From assembly GCA_029931535.1 (NCBI GenBank), contig JAQPZY010001675.1, positions 2,818,001 through 2,882,000 of the forward strand: a DNA stretch of 64,000 nt. The letters are read 5' to 3'. The stretch comes from Margaritifera margaritifera. Taxonomy: Eukaryota; Mollusca; Bivalvia; Unionida; Margaritiferidae. The notes beneath the pieces were generated by a model, which saw only the letters and a list, made by a program, of their open reading frames with translations, made no database searches and was not told the origin of the DNA. Both the position numbers and the translations under genes were made by a program. Position 1 is the first letter of the stretch. Each line of letters opens with the position of its first letter. Of the stretch, positions 48,918 through 61,013 are shown piece by piece.

Positions 48918-50250
48918 TTCCACTGCAATTTCACTACCATAAGAGAAAAACCCCGAGATTGTTTCAAAATTTCTTTTCCTCCTGCTGAAAATGCAAAAAA
49001 GGCGTTTTTTTATAAGGCTAAAGCGTGTAATAAATTTGCAACCACTGTTCTCTTGACTAAAGCATAAGGTAATTTTAAATGATTCATGCAGTTTCACAAA
49101 AATAGTAATACGAGAATTTGAGAAGCTGCCAAGCGTAGCCAAGTAAGGTAAAGACCATTTTATCTTCGGGGGTGGGGGGGGGGTGAGGGTCTGATTTTCT
49201 GTAAAGCCGGATATTTTTTTAAGACAGACAACATGCAATGTCGCATAAAAAAGACACTAAAAATATTTCTACAGAAATGGGGCGACATGAGATTACAAAT
49301 AATAACAAGAAATATACCCGAGTTGAAAAACATCCTTCGAAATGGTGCATGCCATAGGGCTTACACCGCTATCTACCCAGAATGACCGCGTGAACATATG
49401 ATGCGGACAGCACACTTTGACTTCAATAAAATGACTCTAGTTTCACGGTGCTATGAACAGAGCCTTCTGAGACTTCTGTGACCTTTAAAGATTAAAACAA
49501 TCACAGAGTATTTCTTTTCCAAGGTACTATTTCTGTTCTTGTTGTGACAGCCTGACCCCACATATTTTGCAAACAACAAAAAATCCTTACTTTCGACCAA
49601 ATTAAAGGAATGAAATATGGATTTAAAGTCACTCACTAACGAAATATGTACAAGCAGCACAACAATCAAGGTCTCTTTTATGGGAGTAAAATATATTTTA
49701 ACATCACCTTTTTGACCGGAACTTAAGCATTAGATGCGGGCATTCAAAAGAAATGTGTCAATGACCGTTGGTTGAAACACATTTTATTTGCTAAATTATG
49801 CAGAAGGGCTCGGGTTACAAGTTCTCACAACATTAGATAAGACCTTCCCCATACAAATATAGTAGAACAAATTAATCAAACATGACAAGCGGCTGGGGAA
49901 AAAAAAAGATCAAAAGAAAAATACAAAAATACAAAAAACAACAACAACAAATTAGGTGTGCGGATAATTAAAGGATAAAGCTTCGAAAAAAGGAAAAAAG
50001 AAGAGAGATATCCAAGGCAAGTAAACAATGATGTTACCAAACTTTGGAGGGAATATCATTTATTATGTAATGCACCTACATCGCTATCAAGTGGTCATTA
50101 TACAGTCTGAGAAAGAGTAATATTAACAATAACAAGAATCCCTTTATATTTAGAATCTAAGGAAGAAACATTAGTTAAAACGACTAGTATCCTTAATGTA
50201 CTTTTGAAACAACTTAAAGATGTTCAAATTTTGCTCAGTTGCAAGTTCAG
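48918..50250. other. Upstream flank of the CLC gene
   Basis: Contains the presumed 5' UTR and promoter of the channel gene. The frame of exon 1 remains open upstream to 49238. No TATA box or recognised element stands out. A gggggtgggggggggg run lies at ~49160-49185. Confidence 0.5.
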
Positions 50251-50779
50251 GTGTGCCAAAAGAAGAGTGTTTGTAGAGATGGGAACGAGCATTTTCTTAA
50301 GACTAAGTATTAGCTTTTGCCTTTTAACTATGTATTGAGTGCACATGAAAATATAATGATATACACTTTTCGCTTCTACCCCACAGTTGCATCAGGGCTT
50401 GTCTATCAGGTGATTGTCATACTGATCTTTTTTGAGTTCGCTACATTGATCTCTGATCCTGGCATGAATAATAGAGTATTTGCGATCAATGTCCGTTCAT
50501 GTCATTAACGTAATGGTTTGATAACTTTTCACGTAAATAGTGTGCATCCTGGCACAGTATGTCAAAATTGGACTTTTCATGAAATTTTTCTGATGAGTCC
50601 TCTTTTCTCTAAAAAAAATCACATTCTATTAAAGCAGATTGTATTTTTTCACGAAAAACTTTTTTCCGTGAAATATTGTCATCGACGTGTAAGTGCATAT
50701 TTACGCGAAGAAAGTTTTACATTCTTCATGAAAGTTCCGCGTTTCCTCATGGTGTTGGGGCATGGTTTATGGACTGAAG

Positions 50780-51020
50780 TTTTCTGCGTAAATGTGAAAA
50801 TGTGTAAAATTGTTATAATGAGACCTTTTTGAGAAGTTGGCGCTATTCGTGTGAAACATAAAACGCAAGTTTATGTTTTATTAAGATGGGACCTTTTAGA
50901 AAAGTGCGCGGTATTTGCCTTAAACATATCTAGTCAGTGGCCGTTTTCTATCAGATTACAAATAAAAAAAATTCTCACAGAAAAGTATACGCAAAAACGT
51001 GTTTGGATAGAGTATTATAA
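50780..51020 (+). repeat. Dispersed repeat, copy 2 of a pair
   Basis: Direct-orientation relative of 43685-43870 (shared 'tattaa.atgggacctttt', 'ttctatcagattacaaat', 'acgcaaaaacgtgt'). The preceding 50500-50780 reads similarly AT-rich with repeated 'tttttc.cgtgaaat' phrases and may be another unit. Confidence 0.72.
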
Positions 51021-51335
51021 CAGTAATTGGGACGTACCGTCCAAAACCTAGAGGCCACGGGCATTCGTTTCCTAAGTAAAACAAAATGGAAAACTATTGA
51101 TAACACCCACTCCCCTTCTTCCAATCAACAAAATAAAAGGTGACAAACTAGGGCGGTTCGAGATGTGGACACTCGCCAGTTCCGTGCTAATTTTCTTCTA
51201 AGGTCAGCGCCTTCAGCGACTCATCACTTATATAAACGTAAAGGGAACATTCCAAACTTTTTCCCGATGTCCAACCTACTTAACTGGTCTGGTAGTTTTT
51301 AAAAAATCATGATTCTTTAAAGTATGCAAACACCT

Positions 51336-51430
51336 TGGAGATTCCAAATGTAAGAACAGTCCGGTATGAGTTACAATCATTTAGGTATGCAGCAAGAAAG
51401 CTCTGGAATTCTTTCCCAAACAATTTTTAA
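51336..51430 (+). pseudogene. LINE reverse transcriptase C-terminal remnant
   Basis: Frame reads EIPNVRTVRYELQSF then RYAARKLWNSFPNNF stop. This matches the pattern near the C-terminus of Jockey/CR1-type LINE ORF2 proteins (R...Y...SF...A..LWN.LP). Upstream 51150-51330 has stops in all frames but may be degraded continuation. A poly-adenylation-like AATAAA at 53013 could mark the element's 3' end, but this is speculative. Confidence 0.55.
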
Positions 51431-51439
51431 ACAATCCCG

Positions 51440-52510
51440 GTTTTTCGCAATTTGATTTTGTTACGACTCTAGGTCTTACAAATATGTAACAGAAAGAAAG
51501 TGAAACCAACAATGTAAGTAAAATCAACAAGCAATTTATTTCCAGACAATTAAAGTGAAAATTCAAAAGACACTTACAATTTGTGAGTTAAATTCCAAAT
51601 AATCCTAAATGTCCTAATCACTAGTCCAAAAAAATAGAATGTTCCGAATGAATTCCAATATCCTTGATTGTCCTGATGTACCACACAGATGTAATCCAGA
51701 ATGTATTTGAAAGAGTTCACATAAAGCCCAGAATCATGTATTATTCCAAAAGTAAATGAGCTCTTTAGTAATTCCAATGAATACATAATAAATAATTCTT
51801 CTCAAATTATATCTGATTTCAACAACACAACTGTAATTACTAAAATATATACTTTACATACTGATCTTTAGAACCGGAATTATAGAACAGGAATTAATTG
51901 TTTACCAAAATCTATATATAAATACACACGCCAACATGACCTATGTCACGTCAGAATATGAGTAATTCAAATGGAAAAATACTGGCCTACCTGACATATG
52001 TCACAAAAGTCTAACTGCTAATGCCTATGAAGATACTGGCCTACCTGACACAAGCCACAACTTACAAGCATGGACAAAAGTTAAGTATGTATTTTCAAAT
52101 AACCATACAACTTACAAAGTTAAGTATATAAACATCATACATAACAATTTTCTCTTAAAAACCTGATCTGGGAGCGATTTATGCAAATGTTCCATATGTT
52201 AACATAAGTAAAGAAGTTGCTGATGCTGACATAATCTGCTGCATGTGTAGTGTTTAAGTTTTTAGTTTTCTATATTTCCTTAGACATTTAATTTGCAATC
52301 GATACGGCGTATTGTTGCTTACATTTGATTTTAGCTGTATTTACCTCCGCTGTTTTTGATGTATATTATTTCTTGTAACTGTAATACAGATATAGTGTTA
52401 GATTTTAGTTCTGTAGTTTTGCTTGTATCCTTTAGTTGTTTTCAATTCCCGTGTCTTGTTCTCATATGTTTTGCTGTACATGATGTAAGTTGCTCTTAAC
52501 TTTTGTTTTG

Positions 52511-52594
<84 letters not shown>

Positions 52595-53030
52595 TTCCAG
52601 TGCATTTTACACTAATCTTGTGTGTATGTAGGTAGGTAGGTAGGGAGGTATATATGTATGGCTGTATGCATGTATCTGCATAGTCTTGTCCAAAGCTTTA
52701 TCCTTATATACTTAAATTTGTATGCGTATATAACTGTATCCAAGTGTGTATATGCCAACCCTTACACATGTATATGTTAACATTGCATCTAATTTTAGAT
52801 AAGAATTTATTGGTGTAAATTAATGTCTCCGCATGGAATTTTAAGATTAGAAATTGAATGTTTATATCTTTTTAGCAAGATTTGATATAACTGTTAACAT
52901 AATTAAGTATGTATGTATGTTAAGTTAATTGTGGTTTTTTTATTGTTTATAGTCGGTAAAATAGCTCGCATGAGCTAATGTTTCTTATATGTAAATACAC
53001 AATAAGTCTAAATAAAATTTCTGTATTCTC
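51440..53030. other. Non-coding stretch with (TA)n microsatellite
   Basis: AT-rich DNA, a (TA)n run at 52507-52594, and a small direct repeat 'gatactggcctacctgaca' (near 51978 and 52032). No gene seen. Confidence 0.6.
52507..52594. repeat. (TA)n microsatellite
   Basis: Pure ta run, ~88 bp, followed by ggtaggtaggtagggagg at ~52630. Confidence 0.97.
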
Positions 53031-53039
53031 GATTGTCTA

Positions 53040-54380
53040 CTGATCAGTTAATGGCCGCTTTTACGCGAAGTTTCTCCGTTGCTTCGTACCTTGTTGCGGA
53101 GGCACAACAGGCCACCCGCATTCTGTACCATCGCCGCTAAGCAAGCGCCTCTACTATCTGATGATTCACCATGCAATTTTTTATATTATCGCCACGCCGA
53201 TAAGCCCGTAGGACACATATGTATACTAATAGTTTAGCGAGATAGCTTCATTCACTTGACCCATTTACTTTGCTGTGATGACTTGCTAAAGTCAGTCAAA
53301 CATATATCTTAATTATAATTTGCACTAAGTAAATTCTTCGTAAACAGGTGTTAATACGTGTTTTTGTAAACCGTGAAATTGTCCATGCTCATTGGAGAAT
53401 TTCCGTTATCAAACTCTTCTCTCTTGGAGGCGAGTAGTTTTTGCACGTAGTTAGCGTCTTCAGTTTCGGAGGTAAGTAGTTCTTATATGTAGTCCGCAAT
53501 CGCTCAAAGCCTAAATGGAAGTTATCGGTTCTGAAAATACCGGATCTTTTGAAGTTTGTGGCCAACCGCTCTACTATTCAGAGCATTCCAGAGCTTCCTC
53601 TTTATTAGATTTGGTTTCCTATATACATTTATTTTTCGGCTGCTTTTTATTTCTTGAAGGAAAAGATTACTTCCATGTTGGACTGTCTGTTTTAGTTTCA
53701 TGCAGAAAAGTTGGCTACAATTGAACAACGGTGTACCCGGCAAGCACGATGTAAATATAAGAGTGTGCCCGACAATATTAGACTGTGTTTCCCAGCTTTA
53801 AGCAAGAGAAAGGTGGACTATAATGGGCGAATGATGCATACGGCACGCCTAATGTAAAGAAAACAGGGTACACAACAAGAATATATATTTATCGCTGATG
53901 TCATGCCCCCTTTCCGCTTCCTGCGCGTGCATAGTTAAGAATGGGAGAGGAGGATCAGTGGAATCGTGTAAAACAGCAGTGCAAAAACAATATGCGTCAT
54001 CTAATAGGAATATAACAATAATTATTTTCAATAACAGATTTTTTAAATGTGTCTGCGCAGATACATCAGACACTTTAGTGGTCTGAGTAGACGGTGGGGT
54101 CGACTCGAAAGCAGATTTGTTGAAATATTCACTATGAATGTTAGCAGCCGAAATTACGGGCGAAACGTCAAAAAAAATATAGTTTTCAAACATATTGTAG
54201 TAATTTATATCCAGCGATAATAGTTGATTTGGCAACCTATCCCAGAAACCATTCGGTGCATAGATACATCGGACTCCACTGTATCGCAGGTGCGAAATTC
54301 CAAGTGTTGGTAGAATAATCCTATACAGTTACTGATAAATAGTACGTCTTCGTGGGAAGTTACTACTATCGGCAAACGTA
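53040..54380. other. Less AT-rich intergenic stretch, no confident gene
   Basis: 53060-53200 is unusually GC-rich for this window. Two related segments, 'ggaggcgagtagtttttgca' (53427) and 'ggaggtaagtagttcttata' (53468), form a ~44-bp duplication. The second looks like a splice donor (GAG|GTAAGT). A 69-codon frame starts at 53515 and a 128-codon minus frame at 53849-54235. Neither is recognised. Confidence 0.35.
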
Positions 54381-54384
54381 AGTC

Positions 54385-54612
54385 ATGGTAACGTACTTTT
54401 CAAGGTCAAGTGAGAACGGACACTTTGTGTATACAGTCATGAAATTTAATTGGTGTGTTCACATTTTAAATCACTACGAGCAGAAGCATCTTCGCTTGCT
54501 TGCTAAGGTTCGTCGGTCTACTTCGTTCCATAATGACATCGATGTGGAACTAAGTGGATTGACGACCCTTGGCAAAGCGAAGATGAGGCAGAAAGTACCT
54601 GTGGGTAGAAGT
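54385..54612 (+). CDS. Possible exon of unknown gene
   Basis: An open frame of 135 codons begins at 54385. Its middle part (NHYEQKHLRLLAKVRRS, TSFHNDIDVELSGLTTL, GKAKMRQKVP) has codon use and GC content more like coding DNA than its surroundings, and is followed by possible donors AAA|GTACCT (54593) or CCT|GTGGGT (54600). After that the frame becomes hydrophobic low-complexity. No family is recognised and no partner exon is found. It may be a repeat-derived frame. Confidence 0.2.
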
Positions 54613-55051
54613 GAGCTATATTTACTTTTCATGCTTCATTTAATATCATCATTCTTTGAATTTACATGTAGATCAGTTTCCAAGACACTGTTTCATGTAT
54701 TTTCATGGAATTTGGTGTGTACAATCACCTTTATCACTTATGTTAGCACACACAAAATGACTTACTTTTCTTTCACTTTTCTTCTAAATTGACGAAGTTT
54801 TTGGATTATTAAGCAACAAAACAGGCGAGAAATAGCATCAACAAATTTCCTGTTCTTTCATTCTTAGCACGAACCTTTCAAACTTTGTTCAATTATAAGT
54901 GTGCAAGAAAAGAAAAATCTTTAATTTGGATTTCATGAACGGGAAACACAGCAACAACTTGTTTCATGCTATATTTTTTATGGAACGCCATGGCTGTCTT
55001 ACGTGGTCATTCATTATTATATTCGGTGGTTTCTTCTTGTCTGTTATGCTA

Positions 55052-55553
55052 GGCCGTTAATTACTGGATTTTCCAAGAAAAATAATTTGTATAATTCACT
55101 GGAGTGGAATACCAGAAATATTTTTTCACTGCTCCGTCGATAGACATCGATAACACTATGACCAAGAAATCGGAGCTAGTTTTAGACGCTTGCTTGATCT
55201 AGTGGTAAGTACGGTCGCCTTGCATGCAGACAAACGAAGTTAAAATTTCACATGTGCATATACCTTTTGTTTTGAATTTTTTTTTTTACAAATTAGTATG
55301 CTGTTTTACCCTGAATTAGGAAGGAGAATTATGTTACTACTGATATTTTCTGTGCGAATATACACAAAACACATCAGAACATAAACCATAAACCGCTGAC
55401 ATTATCGCGCGAAATACAGTCAAAAGATCTGCTACTTCAATCTGTTATAAATATTGCTAGCTTGTGGGTGAAAAACTCAAGCAGATATATTTAGTTTTTC
55501 ATCCAATCGATGAAATATATCCGTTATATACTCCTCTCAAGCAGTTATCCTCT
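55052..55553 (+). mobile_element. SINE-like element, copy 2
   Basis: Starts ggccgttaattactggattt and matches 28249-28820 (opposite strand) along its length. A-box-like 'gatctagtggtaagtacgg' is at ~55195. The B box is degraded (gaagttaaaatttc, ~55236). A shared middle contains 'cagaaaatatcagtagtaac', reading on the complement of 55320-55350. The 3' end has gatgaaatatatccgttata. The hairpin is less complete than in copy 1. Confidence 0.75.
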
Positions 55554-56170
55554 ATATATTCGGTGCTTTTTAATTACATGTTGTGGTTTTTTTTACATGT
55601 TTTATATTCGTCGTTATACGCCTTGCTTTTGCTATTATATCTGGTGACAGTGGCGGCGCGAGGGGGGTCGGGAAGGGGGGCAATTGTCCCCGGGCGCCGG
55701 GCGAGAGAAGCACCGTCGGGATTTTGTATTTTTTTTTTTGCACCTGTAACTGGGACGTAGATTGGATGGGGTTGGAGGTTGGCAACTGACATAAAAACTG
55801 TTCTCTGTGGCAAAGTAGGGGCGCCACTAAAGAACATTGCCTCCGGGCACCTCGGTAGGGGCGCCACTAAAGAACATTGCCCCGGGCGCCTCTAACCCTC
55901 GCGCCGCCACTGTGTGGTGATTTCGTTGTTATATCCAGTATTTGAGACATAATATACGGTGGTTTTTATGTTAAATGCGGTGGTTTTATATTATATGCGG
56001 TAGTTTTGTCATTATGTACTGTGCTTTTATTACTATATGTTGAGATTAATATATGCTGTGCACTTTCCTTTATATTCGGTTCTTTACTCCTCTATTTTAT
56101 ATTCGGTTGTTGTATCTTTATATGCGATACTTATATCTTTATATTAGGTGCTTATTTCATTATATATCAT
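55554..56170. repeat. Degenerate ~25-bp array ('tatatgcggtggtttt'), split by a hAT MITE
   Basis: Units such as 'tatattcggtgctttt', 'tatatgcggtagttttgtca' and 'tatatgctgtgcactttcct', all loosely 24-27 bp. The same motif, on the opposite strand, is at 59090-59345 ('accaccgcatataatgatga'). Confidence 0.75.
55648..55912. mobile_element. hAT-type MITE, 17-bp perfect TIR, 8-bp TSD
   Basis: Ends CAGTGGCGGCGCGAGGG (55648-55664) and CCCTCGCGCCGCCACTG (55896-55912) are perfect inverted repeats. Flanks tctggtga (55640-55647) and tgtggtga (55913-55920) agree in 7 of 8 bases, the TSD length of hAT transposons. CAGTGGCGG is a common hAT terminus. The inside holds a ~48-bp tandem duplication (gtaggggcgccactaaagaa at ~55814 and ~55855). 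Much more GC-rich than its surroundings. No transposase. Confidence 0.88.
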
Positions 56171-56179
56171 GGAACTAAA

Positions 56180-57470
56180 ACAACCCGAGATCATAAGAAA
56201 CATGTCTGTCTCGGGCGAGGTGCGAATTTTCACACATGGGCATTAAGGACAGCCCATCTCCTGTCAGGAAGGGGAGACTACCTGGGGTATATATTCAGAG
56301 ATTGTGAAAATAACAGTAAGTTATTCGTTGAAAACGTTATTAAATTTTAAATAAATAAAATATTTATCAAAACTTTGCCCCCCAAAATGGAGTACACTCT
56401 TATCCCTCTGCTCTCTCAATAATTTCTGTAACTTTGTCAACATCATTCATACCGACACCTTTTTTTATTGTAGATCATATAATTATTACTTTATTGGTAA
56501 CAATTAAATTATTTACGTGAGAAACATTTCTTGTGTTATTTGGTTATTTTCTACATCAACATTTTATTAATAAAGTAATTTTAACAAAATCATATTACAT
56601 AGCTTGATCACTTTTTCTCAAATAAATTTCAGAACTTTCAATTAAGTAAAATCATTACTATTTGTCAAAAAATTGCCAAACAAAGTGGCACAAACCTTAG
56701 ATCCACATCTTTCCTTTCAAAATCAAGCTTTGAAACTGACTTTCTTTTTACATGTTAAAGCCTGCACAAAAATTCTAGAGAAGGTCTCATATTTCTTTGT
56801 TGCCTTTCCTCAACAGATGCTTCACGTAAAGACTCGCGGGAGTTCTCAGGTTGCTCTGAGCCGCCTTATACAATCCTGTTGACGTATGCCGCCGTTTCCA
56901 TTCCCTGTGTTATTTAATTCCCTGATTATATGCTATAATTTCGTTATAATAATGACGAGCTTAATTCGTATAATTCTGGGACTGGACCGAGTGCTGCCGA
57001 AATCGATTATAGTGGAAATGGGATTGCAGGTCTCACACCTCAATTGTTTTTAACATATGTTATCATTCACGTTTTTATTGTTTGTTTGTTGGGGGGGGGG
57101 GTGTATTAAAAAAATATATGCAGTGATTAGAAAAATAGAAGATATACTACTGCGTGTAGATATATCCAAGACAAATTAAAAAGGCAGTCAAAAATTAACG
57201 TTAATACAAAAATAAGAAAGATAAATCACTCTGAAATGATCTATCATCACAAAAGTATCTATGCCTGGTTCTGAAAAAGCCGAAGAACACCAGTATTTAA
57301 GATGTTTTAATATCTAAATCTGAAAAGCATTTTGTAGTAAATTGGTATTTTCTGAATCTCGAAGCTACATCGTAGTAGTGTGAGACCTACAGGAGCCTTT
57401 TGGAAGTTTAATTTGCAAGACTGTACGCAGAGTCTTTCGATGACGCTGATTTGATTTGCGCGCTATTTTA
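56180..57470. other. Intergenic, no confident gene
   Basis: AT-rich with a g-run at ~57090 (gggggggggggtgt). Short frames (56006-56350, 56673-56882) are not recognised. Confidence 0.5.
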
Positions 57471-57489
57471 TCATACTGTTGTCTGTTAG

Positions 57490-57715
57490 ACTAAAACGCG
57501 CCCTGGAAGAAATAGGCTTGGGAACCCTTTTTCAGAAATTTATGAAGAAGAAAGTATATAACAACACGTTTTTTTTCCCCCTTGTAAAACAAAGAACTTT
57601 AATGTCTTGCGTAGGAACAATCGACGATATACTTAGATTACGAGATTTATTAAAGAATATTCTTCAAAATTTACATAAAATCATGATTTATTTCCGAACC
57701 CAGTTTTCTTTTTAA
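57490..57715 (+). CDS. Possible SAM-like domain exon (terminal exon or relic)
   Basis: After an acceptor-like TGTCTGTTAG the frame reads LKRALEEIGLGTLFQKFMKK, then KVYNNTFFFPLVKQ, then TLMSCVGTIDDILRLRDLLK and a stop at 57713-57715. The pattern (LEEIGLG..FQKF, ~25 residues, then VGTIDD..RLRDLL) resembles a sterile alpha motif domain such as those common in mollusc signalling proteins, with length ~60 residues as expected. The stop overlaps a TAATAAAG poly-A signal. No other exon of such a gene was found, so it may be a relic. Confidence 0.35.
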
Positions 57716-58440
57716 TAAAGTTGATACCAAATATACCTACAGTTACACCTTTTTCGTTGTTTAATGAGGTTTCTCTTCAGAAACAGCAGAAAACCGCAGT
57801 CTTTCTCGCAATCGAGTTCTACTCCCAATTCTTCCAAAAACCAAGACCCTACAGCTCAGTGTCTGATAACTAAGCATAACACCGTATTGTCATCTACTTT
57901 TTCATCCATAAATTTACAAGGAGAAGAGGGGGGGGGGGGGGAATCTCCTTTTCGTCATTACTTACAACACAAAAGCAACACAAGCAGCTAAACTGATTAG
58001 AGATGGCTACAGGAAAATTCAACAAAACCGTCCAGAAATTTATCCAACTAGGGACCGCCACTGTACAAGCAAGAATTTAGGTCAAATTCAAGTTAGGAAC
58101 AAGTAAAAGAGCGCGATTAATTCTCCATAGTTCAGTGCATACTTGGGTTCCCCTCACCCTAACTCCAACCTTAAATCCTTAAATCTAATAAAAATTATAG
58201 ATTAAAAAAGAAAATAAAAGGCAAATTCGGTTTATTTGGGATTTTTTCGTTCCATCCTACTGTGGTGAGGTCACCAAGAGTAGACAACAATGAAATCTGA
58301 ATGCGCCTTTTGTATAAGAGCTATAGAGTTACTGGGCAGACATGGAAAGTAAAAAATTCGTGGCCAGGGACGTAGCAAGAAATTCTGTCCGCCCCCCCCC
58401 CCCCGCAAAACTTAATTCTGGGGACACTGTCAATAAAATT
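57716..58440. other. Intergenic, no confident gene
   Basis: Contains a g-run (57927-57941) and a c-run (58391-58404, next to 'cagggacgtagcaagaaatt', which resembles a transposon terminus). Nothing else recognised. Confidence 0.5.
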
Positions 58441-58444
58441 TCGC

Positions 58445-58690
58445 ATGTTTGATGGGAATTTATCAGTTACCTCATCTAATGAAACATTCGCAACTTCGAG
58501 GTTAATCCTACGGATTATACCTCGAATATATATTCCGATCATATATCGAATGTATGCCGATAGCTACCATTCGGACCACTTCGGCTATTTACGAAACAAT
58601 TATCGACGGAGACGTTCCGAATGCATCCAACCATGTTTTCATTCGCAACTCCCTTCGCCGACAACAGCGTCACACTTTCGGTGCTCGTGA
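58445..58690. repeat. Repeat with 'attcggaccacttcggctat' core, copy 1
   Basis: 58570-58605 (accattcggaccacttcggc, tatttacgaaacaa) matches both arms of the inverted repeat at 61799-62052. Also contains 'acattcgcaacttcgaggtt' near 58485, like 'agaagttgcgaatg' at ~61962. Confidence 0.65.
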
Positions 58691-59089
58691 GACCATAGAG
58701 AACTACCATCCTCCATTTTAGTGAAAGTACTGAATCTCTGTACTTTTTCCAACGATGCATCCCGCCCATTATTCTAGTTCCCTGTTTCGTATGCTCTCTG
58801 CTATGCACTCCGCTACACGACTAACTAATCAGGCGACACAGATTTACTAGTTACCGGCCTATGATATTGACTTGCCAATTTAGTCCGTGCACCAGTGAAA
58901 ATCCTACGGTCAATCCAATCGTATAAATTGCCAAGGTAGTCCGAATAAATTGTGGTTCTTTTTAGAAAAGACATTCCCGCGAACAAAATGCATGATTTTT
59001 CTGTAAATTACTACGCCAACATATATCCGAGGCATATTTTTGTCTAGCAGATGTGGTCCTAATGCTAATTAAATAAGCACCAAAAAGAA

Positions 59090-59345
59090 ATGAAGTAATG
59101 CACTAAATATGAGGGAAAATGCACAGCAGCACATATATTGATAAAACCATACCACATAATGACATCACTACCGCATATAATGATGAAACCACCGCATAGC
59201 ATATAAAGTCAAAACCAGCGACCATAACGACGAAACCACCGCATATAATAGCTTTTAATGACGAATCTACCGCATATAACAGCGATAGCTCAACATAAAA
59301 TGAAGAAAGCGCTGAATATAATGACCAAACCACCAAATATAATAA
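59090..59345. repeat. Degenerate ~25-bp array, opposite orientation
   Basis: Units 'accaccgcatataatgatga', 'ccaccgcatataatagcttt', 'ctaccgcatataacagcgat'. Reverse complement of the array at 55554-56170. Confidence 0.75.
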
Positions 59346-59358
59346 TGAAAGATAAACT

Positions 59359-59435
59359 GGTACCCGGCCGTCTGGTGAGTTCCCTCACCCGCTAAACTGT
59401 AGCAAGAAAATGAGCGCAACAGACGCCCGGGTACC
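59359..59435. repeat. Short GC-rich hairpin
   Basis: ggtacccggccgtctg (59359-59374) pairs with cagacgcccgggtacc (59420-59435), 15 of 16 bases, loop 45 nt with its own 'ggtgag...ctcacc' pairing. Sits at the end of the ~25-bp array. Confidence 0.75.
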
Positions 59436-59449
59436 AAACTACAACAGAC

Positions 59450-61004
59450 AGCGCTGGTGTTCCATAATATTTCAGTTGTGTGTCCTCATTGTACTTTTCT
59501 AAAGCACAATATTTATTTGTCGGGAGGGGGACCAATGGGGTCCCGCTCTGCTATTAGAGTTTGTTTCATCAACTGCCTATGATTTACGACGAAGCTGCAC
59601 TGGCATAGTTGACAATTATATTATTGGCTAACCCCCCCCCCACCACCACCACCACCACCACCACCACCAAAAAAGTTTGTAGTCTAACCCCATACCGATT
59701 TTTCAAACTAAAAGCATCAAGAATATTTTTTTTTAAATGCACAAAACGTAGTCATTTCTTTCATCAATTTATAATTTCTAACCTGATCATATTCAGGGGT
59801 TCTCTAACACTGTTGTCTTGTTCATGTTTCAGACCAAAGTTTCTTTACTAGCACGGTCGCCATATTTGCGTGGGCCAGTCTATTTTTTCAGACAACAGAT
59901 GTGATGCAGTTCGCCGTGTTCGATAAGCTCTGAATAATTCCGTAAATTTCCCTAACTTTGGGAGTTACATCCCTTTGAACACATGTATGTAAGAGTTACA
60001 TCTTTTTATTTTTTTCAATTTATATTTAGAACTATTAAAACTTGATATTGCAAATATTGGATGCATACGACAGGTTTTATTGAAAATGGACTGCTCTAGG
60101 AACAGGAAAAGGACAGTGAGCAGTCTTGTCTGGTTGTTTACATCGACAGCTTCCGTTTGGTTTAATATCCGAACAAGATGACAATGTTAGGGGCCACCTG
60201 ACGACAATCAGGTTAGAAATTATACACTGATGAATGAAATGACTAAGTTTTGTGCATATTTTATATCCTTGATGCTTTTCGTTTTATGAATTCGGTAGGG
60301 GGTGCAAACTGTTGGGTTGGGGGGAGAGGTAGGTAAATATTATAGTCTCTGTCTGCCCAGACTATATCTGCATAGATAATTTGCATTTATCTGGGGAAAA
60401 TACGATAAAAACTGAGTCCAACTGCATATTGTTCTTGTTAGGCGGATACGTTTTGATCTCATCACTTGAGCAAGTATTGACATCATCGAGATTTTACAAC
60501 GTCATAATGTGTATGACGTCAAAATGACAACATGCAAACAAACTGCTAAACATTCGGGACATCCTCAACTTTTTCCATCGCATGCCAGAAAAAAACATTG
60601 GATGTAAATAATGGCCATTTCCAACTGCCCTCAAGCCTGCAGTTGTTGTTACGACATAATTTCATTAACGTCACAATGACTAGATGACGTATCGTCACTA
60701 ACAGCGACGTAAGCAATCGTTTAAGGCTACTGAAACCGAATGATTTCTTCATTTTTTGTCAGGTATTCCATTGCTTGTTGAAACGTCGTCCAGTGTTATT
60801 TTCAACACCTATTATTTTGGAAGAATCTGTTGTTCGAACATCTAGCCCGATGTTCGTGCGCCAAAAACTTACCAGTTCGGAAAGTATCATTAAGATTACC
60901 TCCGACTTTCTTTCAGAGAGTCGAAGTTATTCTACTGGCATCGGAAAGACGAGAATGTTGTGAATGACTGCTAAAGCGATCAATCGGAGCATCCTCGGCC
61001 TTTT
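59450..61004. other. Intergenic, no confident gene
   Basis: Contains a (CAC)n run at 59638-59668, several TGACGT-type sites (for example 60511-60520 and ~60685), and short frames that start without ATG (60775-60963). No gene recognised. Confidence 0.5.
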
Positions 61005-61013
61005 CTGTCAAGC

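Noticed and set aside
53849..54235. 128-codon minus-strand frame upstream of the gene
   Set aside because: No recognised domain and no supporting signals.
58365..58440. Transposon end 'cagggacgtagcaagaaatt'
   Set aside because: Resembles a hAT-like terminus, but no matching inverted end or target duplication was found.
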